Origin: Fructilactobacillus ixorae | Lineage (GTDB): Bacteria > Bacillota > Bacilli > Lactobacillales > Lactobacillaceae | Assembly: GCF_024029915.1 (NCBI RefSeq) | Contig: NZ_CP097478.1 | Span: 186,001 to 250,000 of the forward strand | Direction of reading: 5' to 3' | Length of the DNA stretch: 64,000 nucleotides | Shown here: positions 51,871-61,130 of the stretch, piece after piece | Layout of the letters: every line of letters begins with the position of its first letter | Numbering within the stretch: the first letter of the stretch is position 1 | The notes under the pieces: generated by a model | Database searches by the model: none | What the model saw: the letters and a program-made list of their open reading frames with translations, nothing else | What the model was told of the DNA's origin: nothing | Made by a program: the position numbers and the translations under genes

Positions 51871-52784
51871 TGGAAAAAATGATCATTGATGCGGATCCCG
51901 GAATTGATGATGCAGCGGCCCTGGCGGTGGCCATTAACCATCCAGCGTTAGACGTGCAGTTGGTGACCACGGTGGCTGGGAACGTCACGGTGGATAAAAC
52001 GACCCAAAACGCCCTGAAAATCTTGGAATTTTTTGGCAAGGCCGAGCAAATTCCGGTCGCCGCGGGAGCGGCCCAACCACTGATTAAACCGTTTGAGGAT
52101 GCCGCCAGGATTCATGGGGAATCTGGGATGCGGGGCTATGATTTTCCGACCCCGAAGATGGCGCCCATTGCTAAGACGGCGGTCACGGCGCTCTATGATA
52201 CGATCATGGCTAGTCCCGAACCAATTACCCTCGTGCCCACGGGTTCGTATACGAACATTGGCTTGTTACTGGCCCAGTATCCAGCGGTTAAACCGAAAAT
52301 TAAAAAGATTGTGGCGATGGGTGGCACCCTGGGCAAGGGAAACATGACCAGCGCTGCCGAATTTAACGTGTTTACCGATCCGGATGCGGCGAAAATCATG
52401 TATCAAGCGGGCATTCCCATTGTAATGATTGGCTTAGATGTGACCCTGCAGGCCTTGTTGACACCGGCAACGTTGGCAACAATCAAGACCCTGAACCGCG
52501 CGGGGGAAATGCTCCATGATATCATCAGTAGCGATGGGGATCAGAGTACGGCCGGAGTGGCCATGCACGATGTGAATACGATCTTTTACCTGCGACATCC
52601 GGAAGCGGTGACCACAGCGCCGTACTGGATTGACATTCAGACCACCGGTCCAGCGATTGGCGAAACGGTTGCGGATGTGCGTGGGGCTTATCACCAGGGC
52701 CGGACCAATGCCCTCGTCGGCACGGCCATTGATGCAGCCGCCTTTAACCAGTGGTTTATTGCGCAGGTGCGTGGGATGAAGTAG
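51870..52784 (+). CDS. Inosine/uridine-preferring nucleoside hydrolase
   Basis: Cleaves nucleosides to base and ribose. The 304-residue protein has the calcium motif DADPGIDDA near residue 7, TTVAGNVTVDKT, MGGTLGKGN, EFNVFTDPDAA and the conserved late His-Asp region (VAMHDVNTIFYL). Full length. It overlaps the tautomerase stop by 1 bp. With NupC upstream, imported nucleosides could be hydrolysed here. Confidence 0.93.
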   Translation: MEKMIIDADPGIDDAAALAVAINHPALDVQLVTTVAGNVTVDKTTQNALKILEFFGKAEQIPVAAGAAQPLIKPFEDAARIHGESGMRGYDFPTPKMAPIAKTAVTALYDTIMASPEPITLVPTGSYTNIGLLLAQYPAVKPKIKKIVAMGGTLGKGNMTSAAEFNVFTDPDAAKIMYQAGIPIVMIGLDVTLQALLTPATLATIKTLNRAGEMLHDIISSDGDQSTAGVAMHDVNTIFYLRHPEAVTTAPYWIDIQTTGPAIGETVADVRGAYHQGRTNALVGTAIDAAAFNQWFIAQVRGMK

Positions 52785-52817
52785 GCTGTGGTGATGTGTT
52801 AGCTCAAATTGAATTTT

Positions 52818-52863
52818 AAAGAACCTTTGAATTGGAAATTACAATTTAAGGGTTCTTTTTTAT
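52818..52863 (+). terminator. Terminator after the nucleoside hydrolase gene
   Basis: AAAGAACCTTTGAATTG (52818-52834) pairs over 17 bp (two G-U) with CAATTTAAGGGTTCTTT (52842-52858), then Ts. The truncated surface-protein gene starts at its end. Confidence 0.85.
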
Positions 52864-52869
52864 TTAAAT

Positions 52870-53565
52870 TTTTGTTCTGTACCAAGTCAAGATCATGTTA
52901 CTGGCCAATGGCAAGTTTATGCTATTTCTGACATTACTTTGAGTGATGGGACCGTTATCCATGCGGGAACTGATATTAATAAATACTTTACATTTAATTT
53001 AGATCGGAATAATGGAAAAGTTGTCATTAGCGCTAATAAAGATTTTTTAAATATTATCAATGACGATGTTAACCGAAAAAATGAAATTAAATGGAATGCA
53101 TATTTTCAAGTTAAGCGGATTGCAACTGGCGAAAATATTACAAACATCGCTGAGGAAAGTTACAATGACCAGATTGTTAAAACAAATAAAGTATTTACGA
53201 ATACTCCAAAACCGGTAACTCCTGCTCCTAACTGTCCTACTACGATTACTCCTGTATTACCAAATTGTCCTACACCTATTCCTGTTAAGCAGACTACCCC
53301 TGGACGAGTACAACCTAGTGTAAAAAAAGCAGTTAAGGAAGCTGTTCAACGTAATTTGTCACAACCGGATGCTCCGAGTGTCAAAATTACTGTACAACAG
53401 GTAGTTTCAACTATGGATAAGAAACAAGAAGTTAAAAGCGGGCTTCTTCCACAAACGGGACAAAATGAAAATAATAGTGATAAATCCATTGGGATTTTGC
53501 TATTAATTACTGGGATTTTAGGTAGTCTTGGTTTGGTTGGCCATCGTAAAAAAGAAGTGAACTAA
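52870..53565 (+). pseudogene. 5'-truncated LPxTG surface protein
   Basis: An open frame without a credible start runs from the terminator of the preceding gene (VPSQDHVTGQWQVYAISDITL...) to TAA at 53565. It has a Ser/Pro/Thr region with two NCPT repeats, then LPQTG, a hydrophobic segment (GILLLITGILGSLGLVG) and HRKKE: a sortase-anchored protein lacking its signal peptide and N-terminal domain. The only ORF start is a TTG at 52939 with no ribosome binding site. Probably the remnant of a deletion. Confidence 0.75.
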
Positions 53566-53713
53566 TTTACATTCTCCTTTTTTGTGAATTTTGAGTGTAT
53601 TTAAACTGCCAGAATATTATTAAAATTTAGTTAATTAACTTTATTCGATTAACCTACGGGACCTCTAGCTAGTAAAAATAGTAATCAATTTATTCAATTA
53701 CTTATAAAATTTA

Positions 53714-53760
53714 AAGAAACCAGCCCTACTAAAATAATTAGTAATCCTGGTTTCTTTTAT
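53714..53760 (+). terminator. Terminator after the truncated surface-protein gene
   Basis: AAAGAAACCAG and CTGGTTTCTTT pair around an AT-rich inner hairpin (TACTAAA/TTAGTA), followed by TTATTT. Between 53566 and 53713 nothing else is seen. Confidence 0.65.
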
Positions 53761-54172
53761 TTAGTTAATGTTCTTTTTCATTTCTGTAATACAAATATCC
53801 CGTAAAGAACTGGGAATTGCAAATAGCTGCATAAACTCGTCCACGTTAATTTGATAGAGTTCTTTATCTTCTATGATAAAATGGAATTAATAAGTCAATG
53901 GCCCCAATGTTAGCTTTTTGCTCATAATGCGGTTTAAGCGCCGTAGAGAAGTTTAACTGAGCATCATTCGTATCACACTGGACTACATGACTAATTTCAT
54001 GAGCAATAATGAGGGGCAATTGTTGCTGATTAGGCTCGTTTGCATTAATCACAATCGATCGTGTAGGAATGTCAGCAAATGACTTTGTTTCTGGCATCAA
54101 CTTATCAGTGTACACCACACCAATATCATGATTTAACGCATAGTTAAACAGGTTATTTATGATCTCTTGCAT
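53761..54172 (-). pseudogene. ImmA/IrrE-type metallopeptidase, frameshifted
   Basis: Partner protease of XRE repressors. The intact part (54172 to 53864, 102 codons) has the zinc motif HEISH and AIDLLIPF. It then reaches a stop at 53864, but the +1 frame continues with EDKELYQINVDEF and FAIPSSLRDI to a stop at 53761, as in full-length ImmA. A single-base insertion near 53873-53877 explains this. The zinc site survives, so a truncated protein could keep some activity. It overlaps the XRE gene by 20 bp. Confidence 0.75.
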
Positions 54173-54470
54173 CTCTGAGCCTCCTTAAAATTTCCAGAAC
54201 AGTTTGCTTATCTTCTTCTGGAACTGGCTTTCCTCCAAACATCATAATGGTTTCTAAATCGTCTAAATCAGCGGTCGGTCGTTCCCCGTTCCCCAAGAGA
54301 TAATCAGTGGAAACGTTAAAGTAATTGGCTACTTTCTTTAATTTTTGTGAATTAGCATTATCAACCCACTTCTGTAAAGTTCCATTAGGAAACCCCAGTT
54401 GATGTTCTAATTCGCGAATGGAAATATTTTTGTTTTTTGCTAATTCCTTAATCCGTTGATAAATCGACAT
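54153..54470 (-). CDS. XRE-family repressor, cI-like
   Basis: A 105-residue regulator with an HTH at ~5-60 (IYQRIKELAKNKNISIRELEHQLGFPNGTL; NYFNVSTDYLLG). The open frame extends upstream to 54620, but AAGGAAAG before ATG 54470 marks the real start. The order XRE then ImmA, with overlap, is that of phage and ICE lysogeny switches. The divergent gene at 54720 is the obvious target; an operator-like palindrome lies between. Confidence 0.85.
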   Translation of the reverse strand: MSIYQRIKELAKNKNISIRELEHQLGFPNGTLQKWVDNANSQKLKKVANYFNVSTDYLLGNGERPTADLDDLETIMMFGGKPVPEEDKQTVLEILRRLRDARDHK

Positions 54471-54586
54471 TTTCAGCACTTTCCTTTCAGTTATATAGAA
54501 TATTTTTCTATTTATTTGTTGAAATTTAGAAAATAAGTATATACAATGTTCCCTGTAATCTAATTGATTACTAAGAACAAATAACT

Positions 54587-54608
54587 CCAACAGACGTGTT
54601 GGCTTTTT
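54587..54608 (+). terminator. Small hairpin plus T-run in the divergent control region
   Basis: CCAACA (54587-54592) pairs with TGTTGG (54597-54602), then CTTTTTATTT. It could stop leftward-derived read-through into the effector gene. Confidence 0.45.
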
Positions 54609-54618
54609 ATTTGTCACC

Positions 54619-54641
54619 ATTGTAGACCATTCGTCTACAAT
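54619..54641. promoter_or_regulatory. Operator-like palindrome between the XRE and effector genes
   Basis: ATTGTAGAC (54619-54627) and GTCTACAAT (54633-54641) form a perfect 9-bp inverted repeat with a 5-base centre, about 80 bp before the effector start. A plausible XRE repressor site. Confidence 0.6.
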
Positions 54642-54719
54642 AAGCGACGTAATTATAGATTACATAGCTTAATTAGTACTAATTACTCAAATCAAATTCT
54701 ACAAATGGAGGAAATGAAC

Positions 54720-56840
54720 ATGGATCAACAAGTTTTAAAAGTACAAAAATGGTTAAATTCAGAGTATGGAAAGGTAAGTGGCTACACCAAGGTTAATGAA
54801 AATGGACAAACTGGTTGGAAAACCATTTATGCTTTACGTGAAGGATTACAGCACGAATTAGGCATTAATCCTGTATCCAGTGGCTTTGGGGACCATACTA
54901 AGTCAGCCTTAGCAGGCCAAGTAGCTAAATATCGGGTAGGTTATAAAGGCAACATCGCTAAATTAATTCAAGGTGCTTTTTGGTGTAAAGGTTATAGTCC
55001 AGCTGCCTTTAACACTAAATTTTCTAAGGATACTCAAATTGCCGTGGACAAACTACGCCAAGATGCCGGTTTACCCAATGGTAATTTAACGGTGTCCTTA
55101 ATGGCCGCTTTGTTTGATATGAGTGCCTTTAAATTATTAGGTGATGGAACTACTGCTATTCGAAAAATGCAACAATACCTGAATCATAACTATCTTAGTT
55201 ACTTTGGTGATGATTTAGGCCTAGTTCCTACCGATGGCCTTTATCAACGAAACACTAACACCGCCTTAATTTATGCTCTACAAGCAGCCGAAGGTATGTC
55301 TACTAATCAGGCAAATGGAGTTTATGGTCCTGGTACAGTGAGATTAACGCCAACGATTTATCAAGGGACTAGTGGACCGATTGTTAAAGTGATTCAATAT
55401 GGTTTAATGGTAAACGGATTTTACGATGGACCCTTTGACGGGATTTACGAAAGTAACGTAGCTAATGCCGTATTGAACTTTCGGAATTTCATGAAGCTTC
55501 CGCCTTACAATGGCTCCGCTAACTTAGCTGTAATTAAAGGATTATTAACCTCCAATGGTGATATTAACCGTGACTCCGACGCTTGTGATACCTCATTCCA
55601 AGTCTCCAGTTCAACAGCTAAAAAACTCAAAAGTTATGGGTTTAATTTAATTGGTCGTTATTTAACTGGAACGGTGGGTCCTGGTGCAGATAGACGACGT
55701 AAAAACTTAACTACTGGTGAAATTGAAGGTTTGGTCAATGCTGGATTAAAAATTTTCCCCATTTACCAAGATAATGATGGCGATCAATCGTACTTTACCT
55801 CATCTCAAGGAAGTCATGATGCCAATATTGCAACTTCAGCTGCAGCTAGATTGGGATTCCCTGAAGGAACTACCATTTATTTTGCTGTGGATACTGATAT
55901 TCTGGATGGAGATATTCCTGGGACCGTTCTTCCTTATTTGGCAGCTGTTAAACGCCATTTGGGTAATAATTACAAAGTAGGTGCTTATGGAACTCGAAAT
56001 GTTTGTGCAAAAGCCTTAGACCATGGTTATGCCGTAAATGCTTTTGTTTCTGACATGTCAACTGGATACAGTGGTAACTTGGGTTATAAAATGCCAAAAA
56101 ATTGGGCAATTGACCAGTTTACTGAGTATAATTTTGCTGGGATTGCCACTGACCAAGATGCATCATCAGGAAGAAATACAGGAACCAATCAATTTGTTAA
56201 AAAGACAAATTACAAGCCTATTCTTGATGTTGTGCAAACAATTACTAACAATACTGAATTAGAAATAGATACTCCGATTACAACAGTTAATTTTTCTGAT
56301 TCCTTAAAAGTAGTATTAACTGCCACAAATCAAATTTATAATTTAAATAGTAGTAATATTTTTAACATTACAAATGGGTCAATGCCTACAGCAGATGTTT
56401 CAAAATGGATCGCTTATAAATTTAATTTACCTAATCCAGTATCAGATGTTATTGTTGGTGGTCTAAAAAAATTTTCTGTAGCCAAAGATATCATGGATGG
56501 AGAATTAACTATTTCTTATTCTGTTGATGATGACGGATTTTATACCGTATCTTTTAGTATTAATATTTACAAGGTTAAAATTAATAATGATGACTATACT
56601 ACAGAAGGGAATTTACAAATTGATTTAAAAATTAAGCCATATAATATTCCGGTAGTAAAACAATATGCTGAGGCTATAGATTTTGTAAAAGCAAAATGGT
56701 CAAAAATTGTTATTGCTGTTATTATTGCATTTGTAGTAATTGGAGGGGCTATTCTTATTGCTAGTTCCCCACTTACTTTAGCAACAGTAGCTAGCGGTTT
56801 TGCTTCTATCTGTGTTGATATTTATGGTATTATGTCATAA
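54720..56840 (+). CDS. Peptidoglycan-binding, DUF1906 glycoside-hydrolase-like protein with C-terminal membrane domain
   Basis: A 706-residue modular protein. Residues ~1-280 hold several peptidoglycan-binding-like repeats (VQKWLNSEYG, GDGTTAIRKMQQYLN, GTSGPIVKVIQYGLM). Residues ~287-480 form a DUF1906 TIM barrel (CDTSFQVSSSTAKKLKSYGF, FPIYQDN, YFAVDTD, DQFTEY). A beta-rich linker of ~170 residues follows, then a hydrophobic Gly-rich tail (~655-706). There is no signal peptide. Start ATG 54720 follows GGAGG at 54707-54711. Divergent from XRE/ImmA, which probably controls it. It may be a lytic effector; function unproven. Confidence 0.75.
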   Translation: MDQQVLKVQKWLNSEYGKVSGYTKVNENGQTGWKTIYALREGLQHELGINPVSSGFGDHTKSALAGQVAKYRVGYKGNIAKLIQGAFWCKGYSPAAFNTKFSKDTQIAVDKLRQDAGLPNGNLTVSLMAALFDMSAFKLLGDGTTAIRKMQQYLNHNYLSYFGDDLGLVPTDGLYQRNTNTALIYALQAAEGMSTNQANGVYGPGTVRLTPTIYQGTSGPIVKVIQYGLMVNGFYDGPFDGIYESNVANAVLNFRNFMKLPPYNGSANLAVIKGLLTSNGDINRDSDACDTSFQVSSSTAKKLKSYGFNLIGRYLTGTVGPGADRRRKNLTTGEIEGLVNAGLKIFPIYQDNDGDQSYFTSSQGSHDANIATSAAARLGFPEGTTIYFAVDTDILDGDIPGTVLPYLAAVKRHLGNNYKVGAYGTRNVCAKALDHGYAVNAFVSDMSTGYSGNLGYKMPKNWAIDQFTEYNFAGIATDQDASSGRNTGTNQFVKKTNYKPILDVVQTITNNTELEIDTPITTVNFSDSLKVVLTATNQIYNLNSSNIFNITNGSMPTADVSKWIAYKFNLPNPVSDVIVGGLKKFSVAKDIMDGELTISYSVDDDGFYTVSFSINIYKVKINNDDYTTEGNLQIDLKIKPYNIPVVKQYAEAIDFVKAKWSKIVIAVIIAFVVIGGAILIASSPLTLATVASGFASICVDIYGIMS

Positions 56841-56845
56841 TTTAA

Positions 56846-56887
56846 AATGGTAATGAAGATATTAATTAATATCCTCATTACCGTTTT
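56846..56887. terminator. Terminator between the effector and the convergent membrane gene
   Basis: GGTAATGAAGATATTAATT pairs with AATTAATATCCTCATTACC (one mismatch), followed by TTTTT on the plus strand. Confidence 0.75.
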
Positions 56888-56891
56888 TAGT

Positions 56892-57389
56892 TTAAATATT
56901 TTTTAATTTTTTTATATGTGATTCTCTTTTTTTAAGAAAAGACGATAAAAATATAAATAAACAAAATTCACTAGATATAAAACCATATAAAAGAAAAAGA
57001 AGAACATAAGTAAATATTTTAGGCTTAAATTCATTATATTGAAAAACAATAAGTATAAATAAAATTATAGATGTTATAAATAAAATATAGTATACTTTTT
57101 TTCTTTTCATTAAAATTAAATAAATATAGTCCTTAACAATTAGATCCATTTTCCTAAGATTTCGTTTTCTTCTTTTTTTCCCCAATGATGTCAATAAAAA
57201 CAACATAAGCAAATATAATTCAAATCCCAAAATAAAAAAAAGGAAAAAATTAATTGTAACATTGTTTGTAAGAATTAATCCCAAGTTAATAATAGTTAAT
57301 ATTATTTCTAATATGCTTAAAATAATTAAACTTGATTTGATGACTTTTTTATATCTATAGTAAGTAATCATAGTTTTATGTTTTTTCAT
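56892..57389 (-). CDS. Four-helix membrane protein, very AT-rich
   Basis: A 165-residue basic protein with four predicted helices (~18-42, ~45-68, ~100-117, ~125-150) separated by Lys/Arg-rich loops (GKKRRKRNLRKMD). No domain recognised. Codon use is extremely AT-biased (mostly TTA, ATA, AAA). Convergent with the DUF1906 protein, so it might be an immunity or partner protein; this rests only on position and topology. Confidence 0.6.
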   Translation of the reverse strand: MKKHKTMITYYRYKKVIKSSLIILSILEIILTIINLGLILTNNVTINFFLFFILGFELYLLMLFLLTSLGKKRRKRNLRKMDLIVKDYIYLILMKRKKVYYILFITSIILFILIVFQYNEFKPKIFTYVLLFLLYGFISSEFCLFIFLSSFLKKRESHIKKLKNI

Positions 57390-57599
57390 TAGTTATTCTC
57401 CATTTATAAATCTAATACGGGTTAATCAATAAGTCTTCAAATAAGATATAATATACATTTTTCACTATAATCTACTTCCATAATATTTACTGAACTAATA
57501 ATTGCAAATTTTAGATACACTTCAAAAACAAAGATAAAAAATATATTAAATTATCTACTAACAAATAAAAAAATTATAATTCTTTTGTTGATTAGGAAT

Positions 57600-57850
57600 T
57601 TTTTGTTTGTTCAAATTTCATCGAATTCCTTTTGCAACTTAATTTTTAATTTTTTTCCAAATTTGATTCACCCGAATTACCAAATTGACAAATTTTATGT
57701 GATACAAAACCAATTGATAACTTATGTTCCGTCCATTGAATTAACTGGTGCTTTTTGAAGATAAGCTGTATTTGATAAATTACAGCTAATGTCTTCATCA
57801 AATTTCAGAATTTCTGCAATTAAATGTTTCTATATTCCATAATAGTCCTA
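57600..57850 (-). other. Decayed coding remnant in the 57390-58121 gap
   Basis: On the minus strand short coherent stretches (AEILKFDEDISCNLSNTAYL, then in another frame NISYQLVLYHIKFVNLVIRV) suggest a degraded gene. No start, no family. The rest of this 730-bp AT-rich gap contains only a hairpin at 57976. Confidence 0.35.
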
Positions 57851-57975
57851 TTTTTAATAATTAAATCCCTTAGTTTTAAAAGTATAACATTAATGATAGG
57901 GAAATTATTTGAGCCGAAAAAAAGAGAATTCCAGATTGTTTAATGGATAAGATAAAATATTTATGTGTCTTTTGG

Positions 57976-58010
57976 GTGTACCCTAATTACCCAAATTAGA
58001 GTACACTTTT
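57976..58010 (+). repeat. Hairpin upstream of the recombinase pseudogene
   Basis: GTGTACCCTAATT and AATTAGAGTACAC form a stem (one mismatch) with a 5-base loop and a TTTTTCTTT tail. It is either a terminator or part of the recombinase res/IR region. Confidence 0.5.
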
Positions 58011-58121
58011 TCTTTACCTTGCAACGCTATATTTTATGTACGTTTTGGTGGGTTTTGGGTATGATAAAATCAATGGTTAATTATACTGTGTATTTTAATT
58101 TTGGGGTAAGGGGCTTCCGCT

Positions 58122-58716
58122 ATGAAATTTGGCTATGCAAGAGTAAGCTCAGTTAGTCAAAATTTGGACCGATAACTTAAGGCTTTAAAAGAAGCTGGCT
58201 GCGAACAAATTTACCAGGAGAAAAGATCCGGAAAGAATTTAGAGCGCCCCGAATTGCAAAAGCTTTTGCAAATAATTCATGTTGGCGATGAAGTCGTGGC
58301 TTTGGATCGATTAGGGAGAAATAACCAGGATATTATGAGCGTTATGAATCAGATTAGAGAAAAGCAGGCCATTATCATTACCATCGTTTGAGGGGGTAAC
58401 GGATCCAAATCTAAAAGCACTTTTAAATAACCTCATCATTGAAATTTATAAATACCAGGCAGAAGCAGAACGCCAAAAAATCAAAGAACGGCAGCGACAA
58501 GGAATTGAGCTTGCAAAACAAAATGGCTCATATCGAGGCAGGGATAATAAATACTCACTCAATTCAAAGGACCCACAGGGTCGATTAATTGCTCAAGGTA
58601 TGATCAACATGTTTAATGCTGGTTTAGGGAACAGTCAAATTGCTAGAAAATTAGGAGTCAGTCGGAAAACTGTCTACAATAAACGGAAAAAATTTGAAGC
58701 TAAAGGAATCATTTAA
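58122..58716 (+). pseudogene. Serine recombinase (resolvase/invertase), nonsense and frameshift
   Basis: The frame begins MKFGYARVSSVSQNLDR with the catalytic-Ser motif, then a TAA where Gln is expected (LDRQ). It continues (ALKEAGCEQIYQEKRSGKN, VVALDRLGRN) to near 58378. A frameshift there moves to PSFEGVTDPNLKALLNN and through the C-terminal HTH (NSQIARKLGVSRKTVYNKRK) to 58716. Ancestral length ~195 residues, normal for Tn552/Hin-type resolvases. A relic of a transposon or plasmid segment. Confidence 0.88.
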
Positions 58717-58800
58717 CCTAGTCAGATCCGCATAACTATTTTATTGGGTTAACAAATTAATATTCAGCGCGTTATCTTTAAGAAACACGAGGTGGCCAGC

Positions 58801-59469
58801 TTGGCAAATTTACCCGATAAATATGAATTTAATCTAGCAGAAAACAGACGTTACGCCCAGGACACCTTGATCCAGCTAGTACACACTATTTCTCGTTTTG
58901 AAGGAGTCAAAACGACGTTAACGCAAACCAAAATGATCATTGATGGTATGAGTGTCCAGGGCGTCCCGGTTGCAGATATTTTAACGATTGTTAATTTAAA
59001 ACGGGGCTGGCAATATATTACTAATTTAAGTCATCCCCTAGATTTACAGGTCGAAAAAGAAATTAATCGTATTGTGGCCGCTGAAGATTCACTGGATCCG
59101 GGTAGTTTTCGATCGGGAGCTGGGAATGTTGATTTAGGCTTAGGAAAGTCATTCGAACCTCCGCTAGTTAATGAAAAGCAAGAACAGGTTTTTTTAAATA
59201 AAACTTTACAAGATACTAGCTTAAGTACTACTGATCGGGCGCTCACGATTATGTACCACAACATGCGAAATCAAATTTTTTGGGACGGAAATAAGCGGTC
59301 TGCAGTTTTAGCAGCTAACAAAATCATGATTGATGGGGGAGCCGGTTTAATTAATGTTCCATTAACCAAATGGGGTAAATGGACTACGCTCATCAGTAAT
59401 TATTATCGAACCGGCAAGATAAACAAATTAAAAAAATGGACTTATAATCATGGAGTGCAAGGAGTTTGA
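58801..59469 (+). CDS. Fic/DOC-family protein lacking the usual catalytic His
   Basis: A 222-residue Fic-fold protein. Fic enzymes move AMP or phosphate onto targets through HxFx(D/E)GNxR. Here the motif is QIFWDGNKRSA: the anion-binding DGNKR is intact but Gln replaces His. The N-terminal ISRFEGVKTTL resembles the inhibitory helix region of class II Fic proteins. TTG 58801 follows GAGGTGG; GTG 58792 overlaps that site. Beside a dead recombinase, so probably acquired. Confidence 0.75.
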   Translation: MANLPDKYEFNLAENRRYAQDTLIQLVHTISRFEGVKTTLTQTKMIIDGMSVQGVPVADILTIVNLKRGWQYITNLSHPLDLQVEKEINRIVAAEDSLDPGSFRSGAGNVDLGLGKSFEPPLVNEKQEQVFLNKTLQDTSLSTTDRALTIMYHNMRNQIFWDGNKRSAVLAANKIMIDGGAGLINVPLTKWGKWTTLISNYYRTGKINKLKKWTYNHGVQGV

Positions 59470-59656
59470 GTAAAAGAAAATAAGACTTTAGTTAAGCAAC
59501 CTAAATCTCTTCAAGATGATTTAAGCCATAATAAGGGAAAGAAAAGATAGTTTTTGTTCATTAAGTACCTCATTTTTGTTCAGTTGTTATTTTAATGATA
59601 ACTAAAAAATTGACGTGCTTTTTTTGTTTGGAAAATCTTTGGTTAAAGGAAAAAAT

Positions 59657-60126
59657 ATGCGAACCCAAGCCTAGGGGCCATGGTGGTCTCAGTCTAAAAA
59701 ATTGTTGATTAGGTTATTGTTAATTACAATTCTTGTTGCTATTACATTAATTGGTTATATTTTGGATCGTATTTGTTTCAATCGGTCTAAGTGTAGTTTG
59801 GTACCGAATTTTCAGATTTTATATTACTTATAATTCCTAAGGATAAGGGAATACAAATAATCTCTTCTTTTATTGTTATCCTCATTGTTACTTATATCTA
59901 GATAGGTTTATTGGAAGCTTTTGACAATGAAAATCGAGTTGATAACATACAAAATGATCAAGAAAAGTTGAATAATTTACCTGGATTTATTCAACATGTT
60001 ACAGCACTTGTTAGATTGTATGATCATGTTTTAAGTTTCTTTGTCCCAAAGATGTATGCACCTGAATATCTGTTTTTGTGGAATTTTACAATAGAATATT
60101 TTTCGTTATTTCAAGCAGTCCAATAA
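59657..60126 (+). pseudogene. Broken small membrane protein gene
   Basis: From ATG 59657 (AAAGGAAAAA upstream) the frame reads MRTQA, a TAG, then PWWSQSKKLLIRLLLITILV with a helix, to a frameshift near 59800-59830. A second frame follows with another helix, a TAG, and an intact end (GLLEAFDNENRVDNIQND) to 60126. Ancestral protein had about 150 residues and two helices. The 59470-59656 stretch before it holds nothing recognisable. Confidence 0.55.
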
Positions 60127-60388
60127 CTAATTATTGATTTTAATATGTATAGTTTTTTATCTTTAAAAAACAGACGAATAACATTTACATAATAATCATT
60201 GTCTAAATTCATGAATATTTTTGGAACTGAATCCTGCACAGCAAATCCTGGTTTTCTGTAGCAAAATTTTATTCTTTGTAACGAAATGGGTAATTTTTCG
60301 TTATAATGTATAGTATGATAAGAGTTACACAAGTGCTGAATGGTGGCGGGAGCAGGGTGCCCGTCCGCGTGGGAGTTAGGAGTTATTA

Positions 60389-61111
60389 ATGACGCCAGAA
60401 GAGTTTCAACAGGCCGTGGCTGAGCAGGGATTTAAATTGAGTGACCACCAACTGGACCAGTTTCGCGACTACTTCCAGTTACTCGTTGCATATAACCAAC
60501 GGGTTAATTTAACGACGATTACGGCGGAAGCAGACGTTTATTTGAAACATTTTTATGATTCACTGACCCCCGTGTTCTACGTGCCGGGGTTGCGGACTGA
60601 TGCCACGTTAGTTGACGTTGGTGCGGGAGCGGGGTTTCCTTCAATTCCCTTAAAAATTTTGAATCCGGCGTTACGGGTAACCATCGTTGATTCTTTAAAT
60701 AAGCGAATTGTCTTTTTACAGCAGTTAGTCGAGCGACTCGGCCTGACTGACGTGCGGCTGGTCCACGCCCGCGCAGAAGAGTTTGGCGGACGCCGGTCGC
60801 CTGATCGCGGGCAATTTGATTATGCGACTGCCCGCGCGCTCGCCCGGTTGCAGGTGATGAGTGAACTGTGTCTGCCACTCGTTAAAGTCGGGGGCGCACT
60901 AATTGCCCTGAAGGCGGCGAAGGCGGAAGCAGAATTAGCAGCGGCCACCAAAGCAATCCACGTGTTAGGCGGGAAGGTCACTGAAGACAATTCGTTTACG
61001 TTGCCGGAGAGCCACGAAGAACGTCACATTATTGTCATTGAAAAAGTAAAGCAGACTCCGAGCAAGTATCCCCGCAAAGCTGGAACACCTAACAAGGAAC
61101 CGATTCAATAA
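60389..61111 (+). CDS. rsmG: 16S rRNA (guanine527-N7)-methyltransferase
   Basis: Methylates G527 of 16S rRNA with SAM. The 240-residue protein has the SAM loop DVGAGAGFPSIPLK (~75), IVDSLNKR and the ARALARL motif. The Lys-rich C-terminal tail is variable. TTAGGAG precedes ATG 60389. A TATAAT at 60302-60307 leaves an ~80 nt leader with a G-rich stretch. The gene is 19 bp upstream of soj; rsmG near parAB is typical of origin-proximal DNA. Confidence 0.95.
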   Translation: MTPEEFQQAVAEQGFKLSDHQLDQFRDYFQLLVAYNQRVNLTTITAEADVYLKHFYDSLTPVFYVPGLRTDATLVDVGAGAGFPSIPLKILNPALRVTIVDSLNKRIVFLQQLVERLGLTDVRLVHARAEEFGGRRSPDRGQFDYATARALARLQVMSELCLPLVKVGGALIALKAAKAEAELAAATKAIHVLGGKVTEDNSFTLPESHEERHIIVIEKVKQTPSKYPRKAGTPNKEPIQ

Positions 61112-61130
61112 CCAACAAGGAGGTTACCAG

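Noticed and set aside
54471..54620. 50-codon N-terminal extension of the XRE regulator
   Set aside because: The HTH family starts at the downstream Met, which has AAGGAAAG in front; the extension runs into the operator region.
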